Shown here one piece after another: positions 1-12,800 of a stretch of 64,000 nucleotides of DNA (position 1 is its first letter; every line of letters starts with the position of its first letter). Below the pieces are notes generated by a model. It searched no databases. It saw only the letters and a program-made list of their open reading frames with translations, and was not told the origin of the DNA. A program made the translations under genes and the position numbers. The stretch spans positions 16,360,020 to 16,424,019 of the forward strand of contig CAIIXF020000012.1 of assembly GCA_903813345.2 (NCBI GenBank). The letters run 5' to 3'. This DNA is from Owenia fusiformis (Eukaryota > Annelida > Polychaeta > Sabellida > Oweniidae).

Positions 1-779
1 TGATTTTCATCGTCCAATCAGCGCAGCGGTCAAATGAGTACACTTTGGACTTTGGGGAAAGGTGAATAGCCTGGTGAGTGGAATGAATCAGCCAGAATGC
101 ATCAAGTCTTGGGCTTAAATTCTTTTCACACATTGCAAAATATCACCTAAAAGAACATATTTTCATTGAAACCTTTTTGCAAGGGTCAAGTTGGCAGAGT
201 TAATCTGTATAGTCAAGTTGTCACATTGACAACCATTCAACAAGACCTTGGGTGGGTTATTGGTTATATAATTCAATGCAGTTATATGAAAGACTGTTCA
301 GGGTGGCTTGATTCGGACACACCTTGCCTGGCTATGTGTTAAAGTACTATCTTTACTAGAAACAAGATATAACCTTCAATTACAGATGGGATTTGAGTAA
401 GTAAAAGGCTTAATTCCTTATTTCAAGGGTCTAGAACGAATAGAGAAGAGACGAGAGTAAGTTTACCCGTCAAAAAATTGACGAGAAAATAAATATCGTT
501 TTATGATTTATACTTCGAAACGTTATTATCCAATTTTGTTTACCAGAATCGGTCTTGAAGGTAACAACAAAGAATCACTTTAATATTATTCCGTAGTCTC
601 AATAATTCATTTCACCAATTAACTTCAATTCCTGCACTCACTGTCACCCTATTTTATTATTTCCAAATACGAAGAGTTCATCTACCATTTCAATAATTAA
701 TGGGATCTGGTGATTTTATACGTCATAGCAAATTCGTTGACAATATTTTGAATCAATCAAACTCGGGCAAGCGGTGAAC
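1..779. other. Upstream region of gene A
   Basis: AT-rich sequence without an open frame. It should hold the promoter and 5' UTR of gene A; I see no unambiguous TATA box or initiator. Confidence 0.3.
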
Positions 780-806
780 ATGGACGTCCAGAGAATTCAG
801 AATATT
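780..806 (+). CDS. Gene A exon 1 (start codon)
   Basis: ATG at 780-782 encodes MDVQRIQNI and is followed directly by a GTAAGT donor. It ends in phase 0 and joins exon 2 to complete a signal peptide. The 5' UTR extends upstream by an unknown distance. Confidence 0.65.
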
Positions 807-3800
807 GTAAGTATTACATCTTTATCTTTCATTTACTATCCTATTCTTGGTAATTTCATTTCATAGTGGAATCGCACATGTCATAATCGTATCATTTGAT
901 ATGTTGAAATATTTCATCATTACAACATTGAAATCTAAGATGAAGGAACATTATAGCGTCAAACCACTCGCAATTTTATGAAAATGACGTATGTATATTT
1001 ATCATATTCTAAAGAAAATCACAGCGAAATTCATTCTAAAACTGTTTTTTATTGCAAGTTAGACTTTTGTATGGGCATATCACTAGTGTTCCACACAATT
1101 ACTTTATCTATTTAAAAAACATGAAAGACTGTGAAGAACTTATTTTCTAGATTAAATAGAACATAGGCCTATAAATAGATGAAATGTATAAATGCTGCAC
1201 AACAATAATATTTTAGATGTGCCACTGTTCTGAAAGCGTTTTAGCACCCCAGACATATTTTTAGTATTCAGTCCATTTCTGTATTTTGACAACCACGTTG
1301 AACATCTTTGACATTGCTTGGAACGATTGCTCTGGACAGAAACAACAACAGTTCATAAATAATTTAAGATATCTCGAATGTTTCACCAAACGAAAAATTA
1401 CAAAACAATAGGAACTATTACAAACAATTAGAAATATCGTTCTGATATGTGAATGTGTAATGTAGTTTTGTTTATTTTCGTTTATAAGTTAACAATAGTC
1501 AATGGAATATAAAACAAAGCAAAACAAAGTACAACCAAGCTTTGGCTTAAAAGCACATTACAAAATATGCAATGACATAAAAAAATTCTTCACATTAGGA
1601 AGTAATTTACAATTTTCTTCTATTTGGATGACATATTTTCTTCAGCTTGGGCGGCTGACCTTGTTATAGTTTCAAAAATATACTTTTTATTTAATCCTAT
1701 TGTTGAGACGTCATTAAAAAACTTCTGATTTCGAAAATGTTTTTGTTTTTGAATTTTAACGTTTTAATGTTTTTAACGTTGGTTTCTTTTGTGTTAAATT
1801 ATTATATTGCTCACTCGTCAAAAGAAGTAGAACCCTCTGTACCAATAAGGTTTACTCAAAATAGATGAATGTCAAACAGATAATTATACCTTTTAGCATT
1901 TCGGAAAATCAACAGAGAGTTATGCTATGTATGCATGCATGTGTATTTATTCATTAATATTTATCTCACAAAAAAGCCTATAGAGGTAATTTTGATGAGT
2001 ACATCCAGCCTTTCCCGATTTATAAGAAACGACATCAAACATTAAAATTACTAAATCTATAACACTGCATTTATCTTTCGGTTCATACGTTAAGTTAAAT
2101 GTTTACTCATTGACGTTTCAGGGTTGGGTGTCTCTCGCCGTTATACTCCATACATTGGCCACACTTGCTGAATCATCAGGTGGGTGACACATCTTAATTC
2201 TTAATTTCTAAAAAAATAATAATTTGAAAAAAAACTTTGAAATATATAATGAATGAGGAAAATAAAAGCTTATTGTTACCTCGGTAACTCTTTTTGTATC
2301 ATTCAAATCTGATCAAAGGGTAGGGTTGGAAGATTGCCCGCTATAGGTAATGGACCTACCTTCTTAAAAACGCTAAGAAAATTTTACAATTTATTTGTGC
2401 CTCGGATGGTTTGTTATCAGCGAAAATAGTGTTCGAAGATTTTCTGCTTTTGGAGATGGAGCTATTTTTCTTAAAAACGTTAAGAAAACCTCACACTTTA
2501 TTTATACCTCAAATGTGTTTGTTATATCAATGAAAATAGGGCTGGGAGAATTGCTATTAGGATCGAGCTATATTTCTTAAAAATACAATGTTATGGATAT
2601 ATCATTTGGGGTGGGCTTCAGATTTGCTTGAAGTTGAATTACGATCTCTAGGAGTTATTCTTGAAAACTACAATAGCATACACCACACTTCATTAGTTTA
2701 TCAACCAAACGTTCCAAAGACTGTTTCTTTTTTTGGATTTGGTGTTGTGTTTTGTTTAGTGTAATGTGTTTACACCAATCAATAGATCAATCAAAATCAA
2801 ATGTTTTCCTATATTTAACAAATTAATTATAATCAAAACCAATAAAATTCTATGTTAGGATTTCTCCAAGGAATGTGCATGCAAAATGTGGTAACTTGAC
2901 TCTTAAAAGTTAAGAAATTAGAGTAAATATACAGACTTGGGACTTGTGTTGTCTTGGCTACTATATAGTTGTCACTTGACGTAGACATATTACATACAGT
3001 GTTGGCCGAAGCGTCTTCAATTTGTCAATAACTTGATTTTCTTTAATATTTTTGAATGAAATGCAGGAATTGCTTTTTTGTTAAATGAGATAGATATCAA
3101 TATTGAAAATATTGAGAGTTGTAAGACCAATTAGGAGGACTTGATGAACATCAAGTAAAAAGGAGTCCAACACTTCAGGGAATCCACGGGAAAACTGGTG
3201 TTGTCTTTCTTGGCCAGAATGATTATCACAGACTAAAGAAAATTTAAAACATTGTTTAATCAAGCACCTATAATAATTTTCCTTACGATAAATACAATAT
3301 CGGATAGCCTTTCCTTCCCTGTACAGGCAGATTTTCCCAAATAACATTTTCTTGAATCAATTTTTCTTCATCTGACTTATTAACCCAATGAACGAAATTC
3401 CTTGGCATGTAGAGAAGTCGTCCGTCTTTCCGTTTGTTCGTCTGTCCGTTCGTTTATTCGTTCATGTGTCCGGGTAATAACTCAAATACCAGTTGACAGA
3501 TATGATTCAAATGTTATATGCTTATGTCGTATGATGTAGAACCTTTGCTCGAGAAGGAATCGTCAATATGGCCGCATAATTCAAAATGGCCGCCGTTTAC
3601 CGTAAATTGTATTATGCTTATTGACAAAGGAGCCCTACTCTTATAAATTTTCAAGATGTCTGCTGAATTTCAAAATGGCCCCCATTTTTCATAAAAAGCT
3701 TAATACTTGATAAATCAATTTGGATTCGTTTCAAATTTTGTATGCTGGTGCTTAGAAACACGAGATTTCTGACAAGCAAAGAATTTTCAAGATGGCAGTT

Positions 3801-6800
3801 GAATTTTAAAATAGCCGCAATTTTTCGTAAAAGAACGTAATCAATGATATCTCAAATACCAGTGGACGGGTTTGGTTCAAGTTAAATATGCTGATGCCTA
3901 GAGTTAAAATAACTCTGCTTAAGAAGACATTTTAAGATGCCCACTGAATTTCAAAATGGCTATAATCTCAAATACAAACTGACGGATTTGGTTTCAAATT
4001 TGATATGCTGATGCCTACAGCAGGGACGAATTGAAGGAGCTCTGCTCAAGAGGAAATATTTACGATAACAGTAAATTTTAAAATTGCTGTCATTTTTGGT
4101 AGAAAAACATAATTTCTAATTGTGGACGGATTTGGTTCAAATCTTTTTATGCTGATATCTAGAGACAAAGGAGCTCTGATGGAGAAGCAATTTTCAAGAG
4201 GGCCGCTATTCATCAAAATATGTTTTATTCATTGGGATTTTCTAGTCCTTGGAGACGTTGGAGTTGTTGTTTTCTTGTTTGTCCTATCATGATACTTTTC
4301 ACATTCTATTTTTGTCTGAAAATAATATCAGAAGCTACTGAATATTTTACGTACCCTTTGTGTTTCTTTAATAGACTGGACAATATGTCATGCCGCCGGT
4401 ATAGAAATCTGAGGCATGACCAATATCCGTGTTTAACATTTGCTTCAATATTGTCTTGATTGAAAACTGTATATGTTCATATAGACCCTGGTATCTGTTT
4501 ACCCTTGCTTTTGTCGAAAATGATGCATTTCTAAAGTTGTAGCGTTGTGTAATATATTGATACGTATATGTTTGGTTTGAAGTAATAGGTACGTCGGTGG
4601 AAATTCGTCCGAAAAATTATCCCAAATCTGCGTTGTATGCCAAAGAAACTACGGATGTTTGGATAAAGCAGCCAACAAATAATGAAATTGTGTTGTGGAC
4701 AATAAAATCGCCAGGCAACACCCTTGTAGCTGATACTGTCTCTTTAGAGTACAAGGCGAGACCTGGATATTTCCTGCGAAGCTTTAACGGGTACCTTAGC
4801 ATTGAGAATGAGGCATCTGGGGCTGTTGACTGGGCACACGCCTCGACGTTCAGGCTGCTAAAAGACGAATATTTCCCTGGGACATATGCTATTGAATCAG
4901 CAGCGAATGCAAAACATGTGCGTCATGCTGGTGGTCGAGGGAGAACATGGGTTGTTGAAAATACAGATGCCTTCATTAATGATGCTAGCTTCTTTCTGGG
5001 TAAGACATGTTATACCAAGTCTACATGCATATCAAGTACAATGAGCAGTTTTAAAACTCAAGCTAATAAAGCAATGCACCCGGCAATGCACACGTCCTTG
5101 GATTATGGTCTGGTGTCGTTACAATGACGCATATGTCAACATAACTTTATTATCAAATGCATGATGACAAACTGGTCGACATAGCGAACAATACACATAA
5201 AGAAAGTGTAGTCTTGGATTGAAATTAACCAGGATTAGTGATTATTTAGGTGAGATTCAGCCAAAGCTTTTCAACCCCGAGATTCGATACACAAAGTAAG
5301 CCTACAACGAACATAATGGCAATTGTATTACCAACTGCACTTTAAGTTATTGAATGATTTGAAGTGCAATACAGGATATATTCTGCTCGAGAAATTTCGT
5401 ATTGGAACGAGACGAAGTCGAGTGCCAATACAGAATATCGAGACAGAATATATCCTGTATTGCACTTCAAATCATTCTATAACATTTTTATCGTGTGATG
5501 ATCAATGGGGACAATCTCAGTAGCAACACAGATTTGTACAGCACGAAAACTGACCAATGAGAAGGCTTCATTTTACAGATCATACGATAAAATGATATAT
5601 TGGTAGTCAACATAGCGTTGTAATACACATACTGAAACTGTATTATTAACAGCCATATGCCATATTGTTAACACAGCATACACTGCACACGATTAAATTC
5701 AAACAATGTCCATTTGATAATGTAATTTGGTAAAATAATTTTATTTCAGTACCCGAAGGCTACCCCATCCATGCAATGGGAGGTGCAGTGCAACCTTTAC
5801 CATTGGGCATGGCTGGATCAGCGCTGAATATATTCACAACATTTTCACTCGAAGCGCATGGCGAGATTCTAGAATGGCAATACTATGCTCAAAACACAAA
5901 TCCGTTTTGGGGAGGTATATGGAGACCTTTGCCTGACGGTCGATATATACTAGTTGGCAAGAATGAGATTATTCCCACTGGGACTGGTGAGTGCAATGTC
6001 TTATAATTAGCTTGTTTTCGCGAATGCAACTAATGGCTGCCGGCTACCGGATTAACTTACTTTTTATGATAAACTCATTTGAATATGAATGGAAAAGTGG
6101 CAGGTACTTTTTATATTTAAATGAGTGGCCCATGAAATAGTAGGTTAATCCGATAGCCGACAGCCGTTAGTTACATTCGCGAATAAAAACTTAGTTTATA
6201 GTAGTATATAAAGCGTATAATAAGCCGTGAAGTCCTCACCTTAGGACTATCTTCGGCTATTCTAGGACTATTTTCGGCTATTCTCGTAAAATTCCGGAAT
6301 ATTCCTAGTGATAATGAATGCTTCGACGTAAGTTTGACTACCAAGAGTGTACTCATGTTACGAGATGGCAGAGTGTGCGCTATCTATGGAATAGCCCTCG
6401 ATCGTGTCCCCCTCCCCATAATCGTGAAAATGTGCATAGTGCAAAGATTAACCATTTTTAAATACTTGTTGATCCATGCCCCTCGCTAAAAGTTAAGGCC
6501 CTCCCAAATATTTTATCCTATTTTCTAAATTTTTTGGGAATCACGTTCGCTATTGTTTGGTAACATGTTCACTATTGTTCAGTAGCACGTTCACTATTGT
6601 TCAGTAGCACATTCACTATTGTTCAGTAACACGTTCACTATTGTTCAGTAACACGTTCACTATTGTTCAGTAGCATGTCCATAATCGTTCACTGGCATGT
6701 TCACTATTGCTCAGTAGCATGCTCATTATTGTTCAGTAGCATGTTCACTATTTTTCACTAGTATGTTCAATAGCATGTTCACTATTATTCAGTAGCACGT

Positions 6801-9800
6801 TCACTATTGTTCAGTAGCACATTCACTATTGTTCAGTAGCTAGCACATTCACTGTTGTTCAGTAGCACGTTCACTATTTTTCAGTAGCATGTTCACAATT
6901 GTTCACTGGCATGTTCACTATTGCTCAGTAGCATGTTAACTATTTTTCACTAGTATGTTCACTACCATGTTCACTATTGTTCACAAGCATGTTCGCTATT
7001 TTCCCTAGCATGTTTTCTAGCATGTTCACTATTATTCAGTAGCATGTTTACCATCGTCCAGTAGCACGTTCACTATTGTTCACTAACATGTCAATATTGT
7101 TTACTAGCATGTTCACAATTTTCACGATCAGTAGTGTGTTCTTTATTGATCACTAACATGTTCACTATTGTTCAGGAGACGTGTTTACTATTGTTCACTA
7201 GCATTTTCACTAATGTTCAAATAAAGTAATGTTCAAATTTATATTAAATTTAACATACAAAAAATGTAAATGAAGCTTTAAAGGAATATTCCATGCCAAA
7301 CCATCTCTCTCGTCATATGGTAGCTATAACCATAAATATGCTTGCCATGTTTAGCAAAACACGCAAAAATGTTTTGATGTGGTCAAATTTGATCACTTAG
7401 AAATGTGATGCTCAATTCCAGTAAGCTGTCATCTTTTAAAATTTCACACAGGAAGTGATGTCATCGACTCTCAACTTTGCATATCGCATTAGGTGAGGAG
7501 CTATAAAGAATTACAAAACCAGCTAAACATTCTTTTTCAACTTTGTATCTTATTTAATCCTTCTGAAAATCTCTTCTTTTATTCTAAGTTGACAAGCCCT
7601 GAAAATATTTTTGCACAGAAAGTAATGATCACTTGTCTAGAAGTGATTTTGTGCTACTTTACTATACTGTTATGGACAAGGTTATAGAAGTTGAGAGTTG
7701 ATGACATCACTTCCTGCAAGAAATCTTAAAAGATGGCAGCTCACTGGAAATAAGCTCTAGATTTTTAAATGATCAATATTGACCATATTAAAACATTTTC
7801 CCATGTTTTGCTAAAAATGGAAACTACATATATGATTATAGCTACCATATCAAGAGAGAAAGGGTCTGGCAAGGAATATTCCTTTAACTTAAATTACATC
7901 AGTTTCAGTGGTTCAGTTGCCATATCACCCTTATTCATCTAATAGTTATGCAAATTAAAACATGTCCAGTAAAAGAAAATGTTATATGTCCAATACAAGA
8001 AAAGATATTTCACTTTTTGTGATTTTATAACATGGGGTCTATGAGGAATCTCCCCGAATTCGAAGTCAATATATAAGAATAAGTGCCAAAGGGAAAGGAC
8101 CAAAAGTTGTAATGGAACTCAGCAAGAAAAAGCTCTAAGTGCATACCAGTCAAGAAAAACAAACCCCATATAGCCCAAAACCATGATCTAACGTGAACAG
8201 AAACAATGTCTAATACCCCCTTTCCCCCACCATTCAAGAATCAATATCACAATCCAAGACCAGAAGACCAAGGGACATTTCATTCATACTAAAGTCATAA
8301 CAATACATGTTGAAGAAAAAATTAGAAATTGATAGCCAATTGTTAGCCAATACTCATAACCTCAAAAATTGTTGTAGATACAAGTACTCATACAAGATAG
8401 AGCATTCAGTCTCAAATGATGTGGGATGGATAAAATCCAGTCTCCAAGTCCATAGGCGTTTCAAAGGGTCAACATCAATTCACAAAAGCCGTCGCCATAA
8501 TCCATAAAACACAACAATTCACAATGGTCATCAGGAGATTTTTTTTTCAAATTTTCACATTATCAAATATAATTAAATTTTCAAAGTTGATAAGCAATTT
8601 TCGAAACCTTATCTAAAAATGTTCATCACTTTGGCTGATTTTTTAATATTTAATGGCGGAAATCAAGATTATTTCTACTCGCATCTAGTCTATTGCGGTA
8701 GGGTTTCAGCTAAACATTGAATAAAGGTGCACGTGGGCTATCGCAAACAATTTCAAAAGGTTATATCTTGGATTATGACTCTTTTCTGACAATGAAGACA
8801 AGTTTCTCTTTTAGATCGATTCATTATCTCAAAGAAAAGTATGCATAGTAATAATAAAGTCAAACAAACTCGGAGATATTTATCTAGCAATCAACCCATC
8901 AACACACTTTTTCAATATGTTGACCCCATTTTCACAATGTTTGATGCATTACTATTCTTTATTTTGATGTATCAAATAGTTCTTGAAAGAAAAACTTAAT
9001 TGCTTTAAGATAAGTGTTCCCCATGTTATTTCTCCATTGAAAAATTCCATGCTATCCATTAGTTTCAGTTCATTTTGGTCATCCAAATTCAGTATCTTTA
9101 AAGTCCCTGGAGCAATCAACTTTTCCTTTTAGGAAATCGAACATGTCTCAAAGCACTAATTATGCATTCAACACTATAATAAAAGTTTGCATTTTTGGTG
9201 AAAATTAGGTCAACATTTTGGAAAAAGTATGTAGATTGGTCCATTGCCCCTTCAATATCACTTAGGTCTGATTAACTAAATCATCATTCTATGTACTTTT
9301 CTTGAAGATAATTAATGGATCTAAAAGATACAACCATTTGGTTAGGTTTGTTTTTAAACTTCATTTGATTGAATGATGTAATTATTTAAGCAAGATAAAA
9401 ATTACGTTTTGTAACACCCTTATCTTATACTACAGGCTGGGCCAAAAACCACCCCCTAGCCAATATTCCCGATAAATATTTATTTTTTAACAATCACACC
9501 AATGATATATCATATAAAAGATAATTTAATTTGCAACAAATTGATATATACATCATTTTCAACAACCACATTATATTTAGACATAATACAATGTGTATTC
9601 ATTTCTTCTTCAGTCTGTCCAAATATGGCTCAATAGACCCCCCCGGACCCACCTTCTGATCGGATTATTGGCTTAAGACGCGAAAGCCATTGGTATAATT
9701 GATGGATCTTTACGGAAGCACCATCCAACTCCTAATTATTCATTCATTCAGTTTGTCTACACTCCCAGTGGGCTAGATATCTTCATAGACCAATTGTTCT

Positions 9801-12800
9801 AGATGCCCAAAGTACTATACAATATGTAATCAACAGGATACTCTGTATACACTCCCCTCCATAAGTTTGGCAATCTTAGCTCCCCCATCGAACTACGGGT
9901 TAAAGCCTCTTTATTTTTTATTTACATAACCTGCGATGAAAATACTTATACTATTAATGAAAACGTAATTTGACTTTATTTCCAATACCTCCAAAATTAT
10001 TCAATTTTTTCCTCAATTACTATAAGTCAAAAATTGATGATAAATTTGATTAATTTTTGAAAATCGACCTTCCCATGTTAACCAATGGGAAATGGTAGGT
10101 TTGCCGCAAGTCACATGACAGAATATCCATCAATCCGAGTCCTTGCAAAAATAAGAGTTAGGCAGGCAATTGAATTTGCTAACTTAATTTAACAAAAAAT
10201 TGATGTTTCTTCAGGTTCAACAAAATTATAGGACTTTAAAGTCAAAACTGTTTTTCAAAAACCTCTCTCATTGAAACAACACAGGAGGCGAAAAATTATT
10301 TTCAAAAATGACTTTGAAGCGCTGTAACTTTAGTATTCATCAAATAAACTAAACACTTAGTGTACAAAAAAGTTAGACAATTCAATTTTCTATATAACAT
10401 TTTTTTGCTGAATCTTTTACTGAAAAGATATCGGCCTGATTTCTGATTTGCCTCGAACCCTCCATTTCCCATTGGATTACATGGGAATGACGATTTTCAA
10501 TAAATCATCAAATTTATCATCAATTTTCGACCTATCGTAGTTGAGGAAAAAAATTTGGAGGTATTGGAAATAAAGTCAAGTTACGTTTCCATCAATATTA
10601 TAAGTCGCCAGTTAAGCTACGTTCATACCAACGGCACGGCTTGTAAAGCGCCACAAAAGCGTAACAAAGCTTAATTAAAGCGTCGGGTCGTAATAGGTCG
10701 TAGAAAAGCTCGGAATAAAGCGGGATATTCGGCAAGAGCGCCAAAAATTGTAAACTGTTTAAAAAATTTGGGCGCTCTGTTACGAATTGATTAAAGCGCC
10801 GAGGGCGTATCAAAGCTTAACAAACCGTAACAAAGCTCAGCAAAGCTTGATCCAAAGCGTAGGAAAGCTTAACAGAGCTTGGTTCAAAGCGGGGACCCCA
10901 GTCTCTCCACGGTCTGTTACCACTTGACACGCTTCGTTAAGATGTCTCAAGATTTGCTACGATCTGGCATGAAGATCTGACACGAGGTCAGACGCTTTCA
11001 TCAATATCTTACACTCTTTGTTACGCTTTCATGAATGACTCAAAGCTTTCAAACGGATTTAGACGCTTTTATCAAGGATTGAAACGTTTTGTTAGGCTTG
11101 TTACGCTTGACAAGCTTCCCCACGCTCTCTTACGCTCTTTCACGCCGTGCGACAAACATCATGTCTTCTTCAGAGAGGTCATGCTCCAGACCATCTGAAA
11201 TTTCTGGATTTTGTTGTTCTGCCATCGTGTTCTTGAGTCAAAGATGCAATGGTTTTATGGATCTACTGCATCTTTAAATAGTCATTGGATCAAAAGCTGC
11301 ATGAAATCGGCGATCTCGACATTTTCAAATGCGTGACAGACATAACAGAGTGTAACAATGCACAACAGAGCTTGGCAATCGTATCAGAGCCTGATTTAAA
11401 GCGTCATAATCGCATCAAAATTAATAATGCTTATCAAATCTTCAAGCGTAACAAAGCCTGGTCGAAGCGGGATCAAAGCGTGAGGAAACGTAACAAATCG
11501 GGAAATCAGAGCGTATCAGAGCGTAACATTAATAAGGAGATCGTGATATTTTTGGGAAAGTAAACAAAAATGACGGCACTTTGCTCTCTGATATAAAGCG
11601 TGGCATTCGCCGTTGGTGTGAACATAGCTTTATGTAAATAAAAGGAGGCTATAACACGTAGTTCAATGGGGGAGCTAAGGAAATAGGCAATTGTTCGCAA
11701 AATCGATGAAAATTGAGTTTTTTTACCCCCATGTCACATAAATGGTTATATCTCGAGCCAGGGTTGTTGAAAATTGTTCTATTATATATCATGTTTTTGC
11801 AAATTGAATTATCCTTAAAATGATATATCATTGTCGGTGTGCATGTTAAGAATTGAATATTTATCAGGACTATTGGCTAGGGATGGTTTTTTCGGCCCAC
11901 CCTGTAGAGCATGGATACTTAAGTCTTAAAGCCCCCGTCTAAAGTTTGAAAATATTTTTTATCATTCATTTACTATTTGTTATGACTTATAAAAGTTTTT
12001 GAAAAAAAAGTTTTGAGCATTTCTTTGCTCAATAATCAAATTTCCCGCCATTTTTCCAAAAAAAGTTGAAATCTTTTGAACACCTATGCAAAGATTGAAC
12101 AAAGGACACACTATTTCAATAATAAAATGCCATATTTAATGGGCCACTTCAATGTTTTAGCATATCAAAAATATTTTGCAACATTAGTGATGTCACTTTC
12201 GATGTCAAAATTTTCTAAATATGCTAGACTTCAATAATAAACCAATGTTGATTGTCTAACCAGGTTAAAAGGAAGAATGCTTTATATTTCAGATATCATT
12301 GTACCATTGGTTTCTATGAGAACTGAAATTGTGAAATGCATTTTTTCTCGGAACCATTTTCATGCACTGATTTGTTCATATCTCGCTTATTTATGAACCG
12401 ATTTTCTTAATTTTTTCGGCAAAAAACATGAATATGAATCGTGGCTAATTAAAAGATATGCGTGACCTCTAAAAGTTAGTTTTGAATAAATTCACACATT
12501 TTTGAACAAAAAGTCCTTCAAAAATCACTTTTTGAAATTAAAAAAAAGTTTCACATGTCACACTTTGATTACATTGGATAAGACTACTATATAAGCCAAA
12601 GTGGTTTATATGGGGACTTTAACATTTTAAGTGCTAAAGGACTCTGAGTGTCATAAATGAGGATTTCTTTAAGAGAACTCCTTGATAAATCGAGTAAAGC
12701 TACACGGTGCCCATGTCAAGCTGCGCGCCTATGTAGGCGCGCAGTTTGTTTCGATCACAAACTGCGTGCCTTACCACATTGCATCATTTAAGTTGGAGTC

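Larger units (their letters stand above)
9875..11679. mobile_element. Second-level TIR element within 9431-11906
   Basis: The left end CTTAGCTCCCCCATCGAACT and the right end AGTTCAATGGGGGAGCTAAG are inverted and extend to TTTATTTACATAA/TTATGTAAATAAA. Confidence 0.8.
9431..11906. mobile_element. Outer TIR element of a nested set (2.48 kb)
   Basis: The ends TACAGGCTGGGCCAAAAACC (left) and GGTTTTTTCGGCCCACCCTG (right) are inverted. They continue for over 100 bp with shared CTAGCCAATA, GATAAATATT and GATATATCAT words. TA borders fit a mariner/Tc1-type target duplication. Three more inverted structures lie inside. Confidence 0.85.

Noticed and set aside
6540-7225. Possible CRISPR array
   Set aside because: The unit is 22 bp with no unique spacers, in an animal intron; it is a minisatellite.
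8025-8237. 70-codon minus-strand frame with hydrophobic text
   Set aside because: It belongs to a dispersed repeat whose other copy (31.1-32.0 kb) is interrupted and does not keep the frame.
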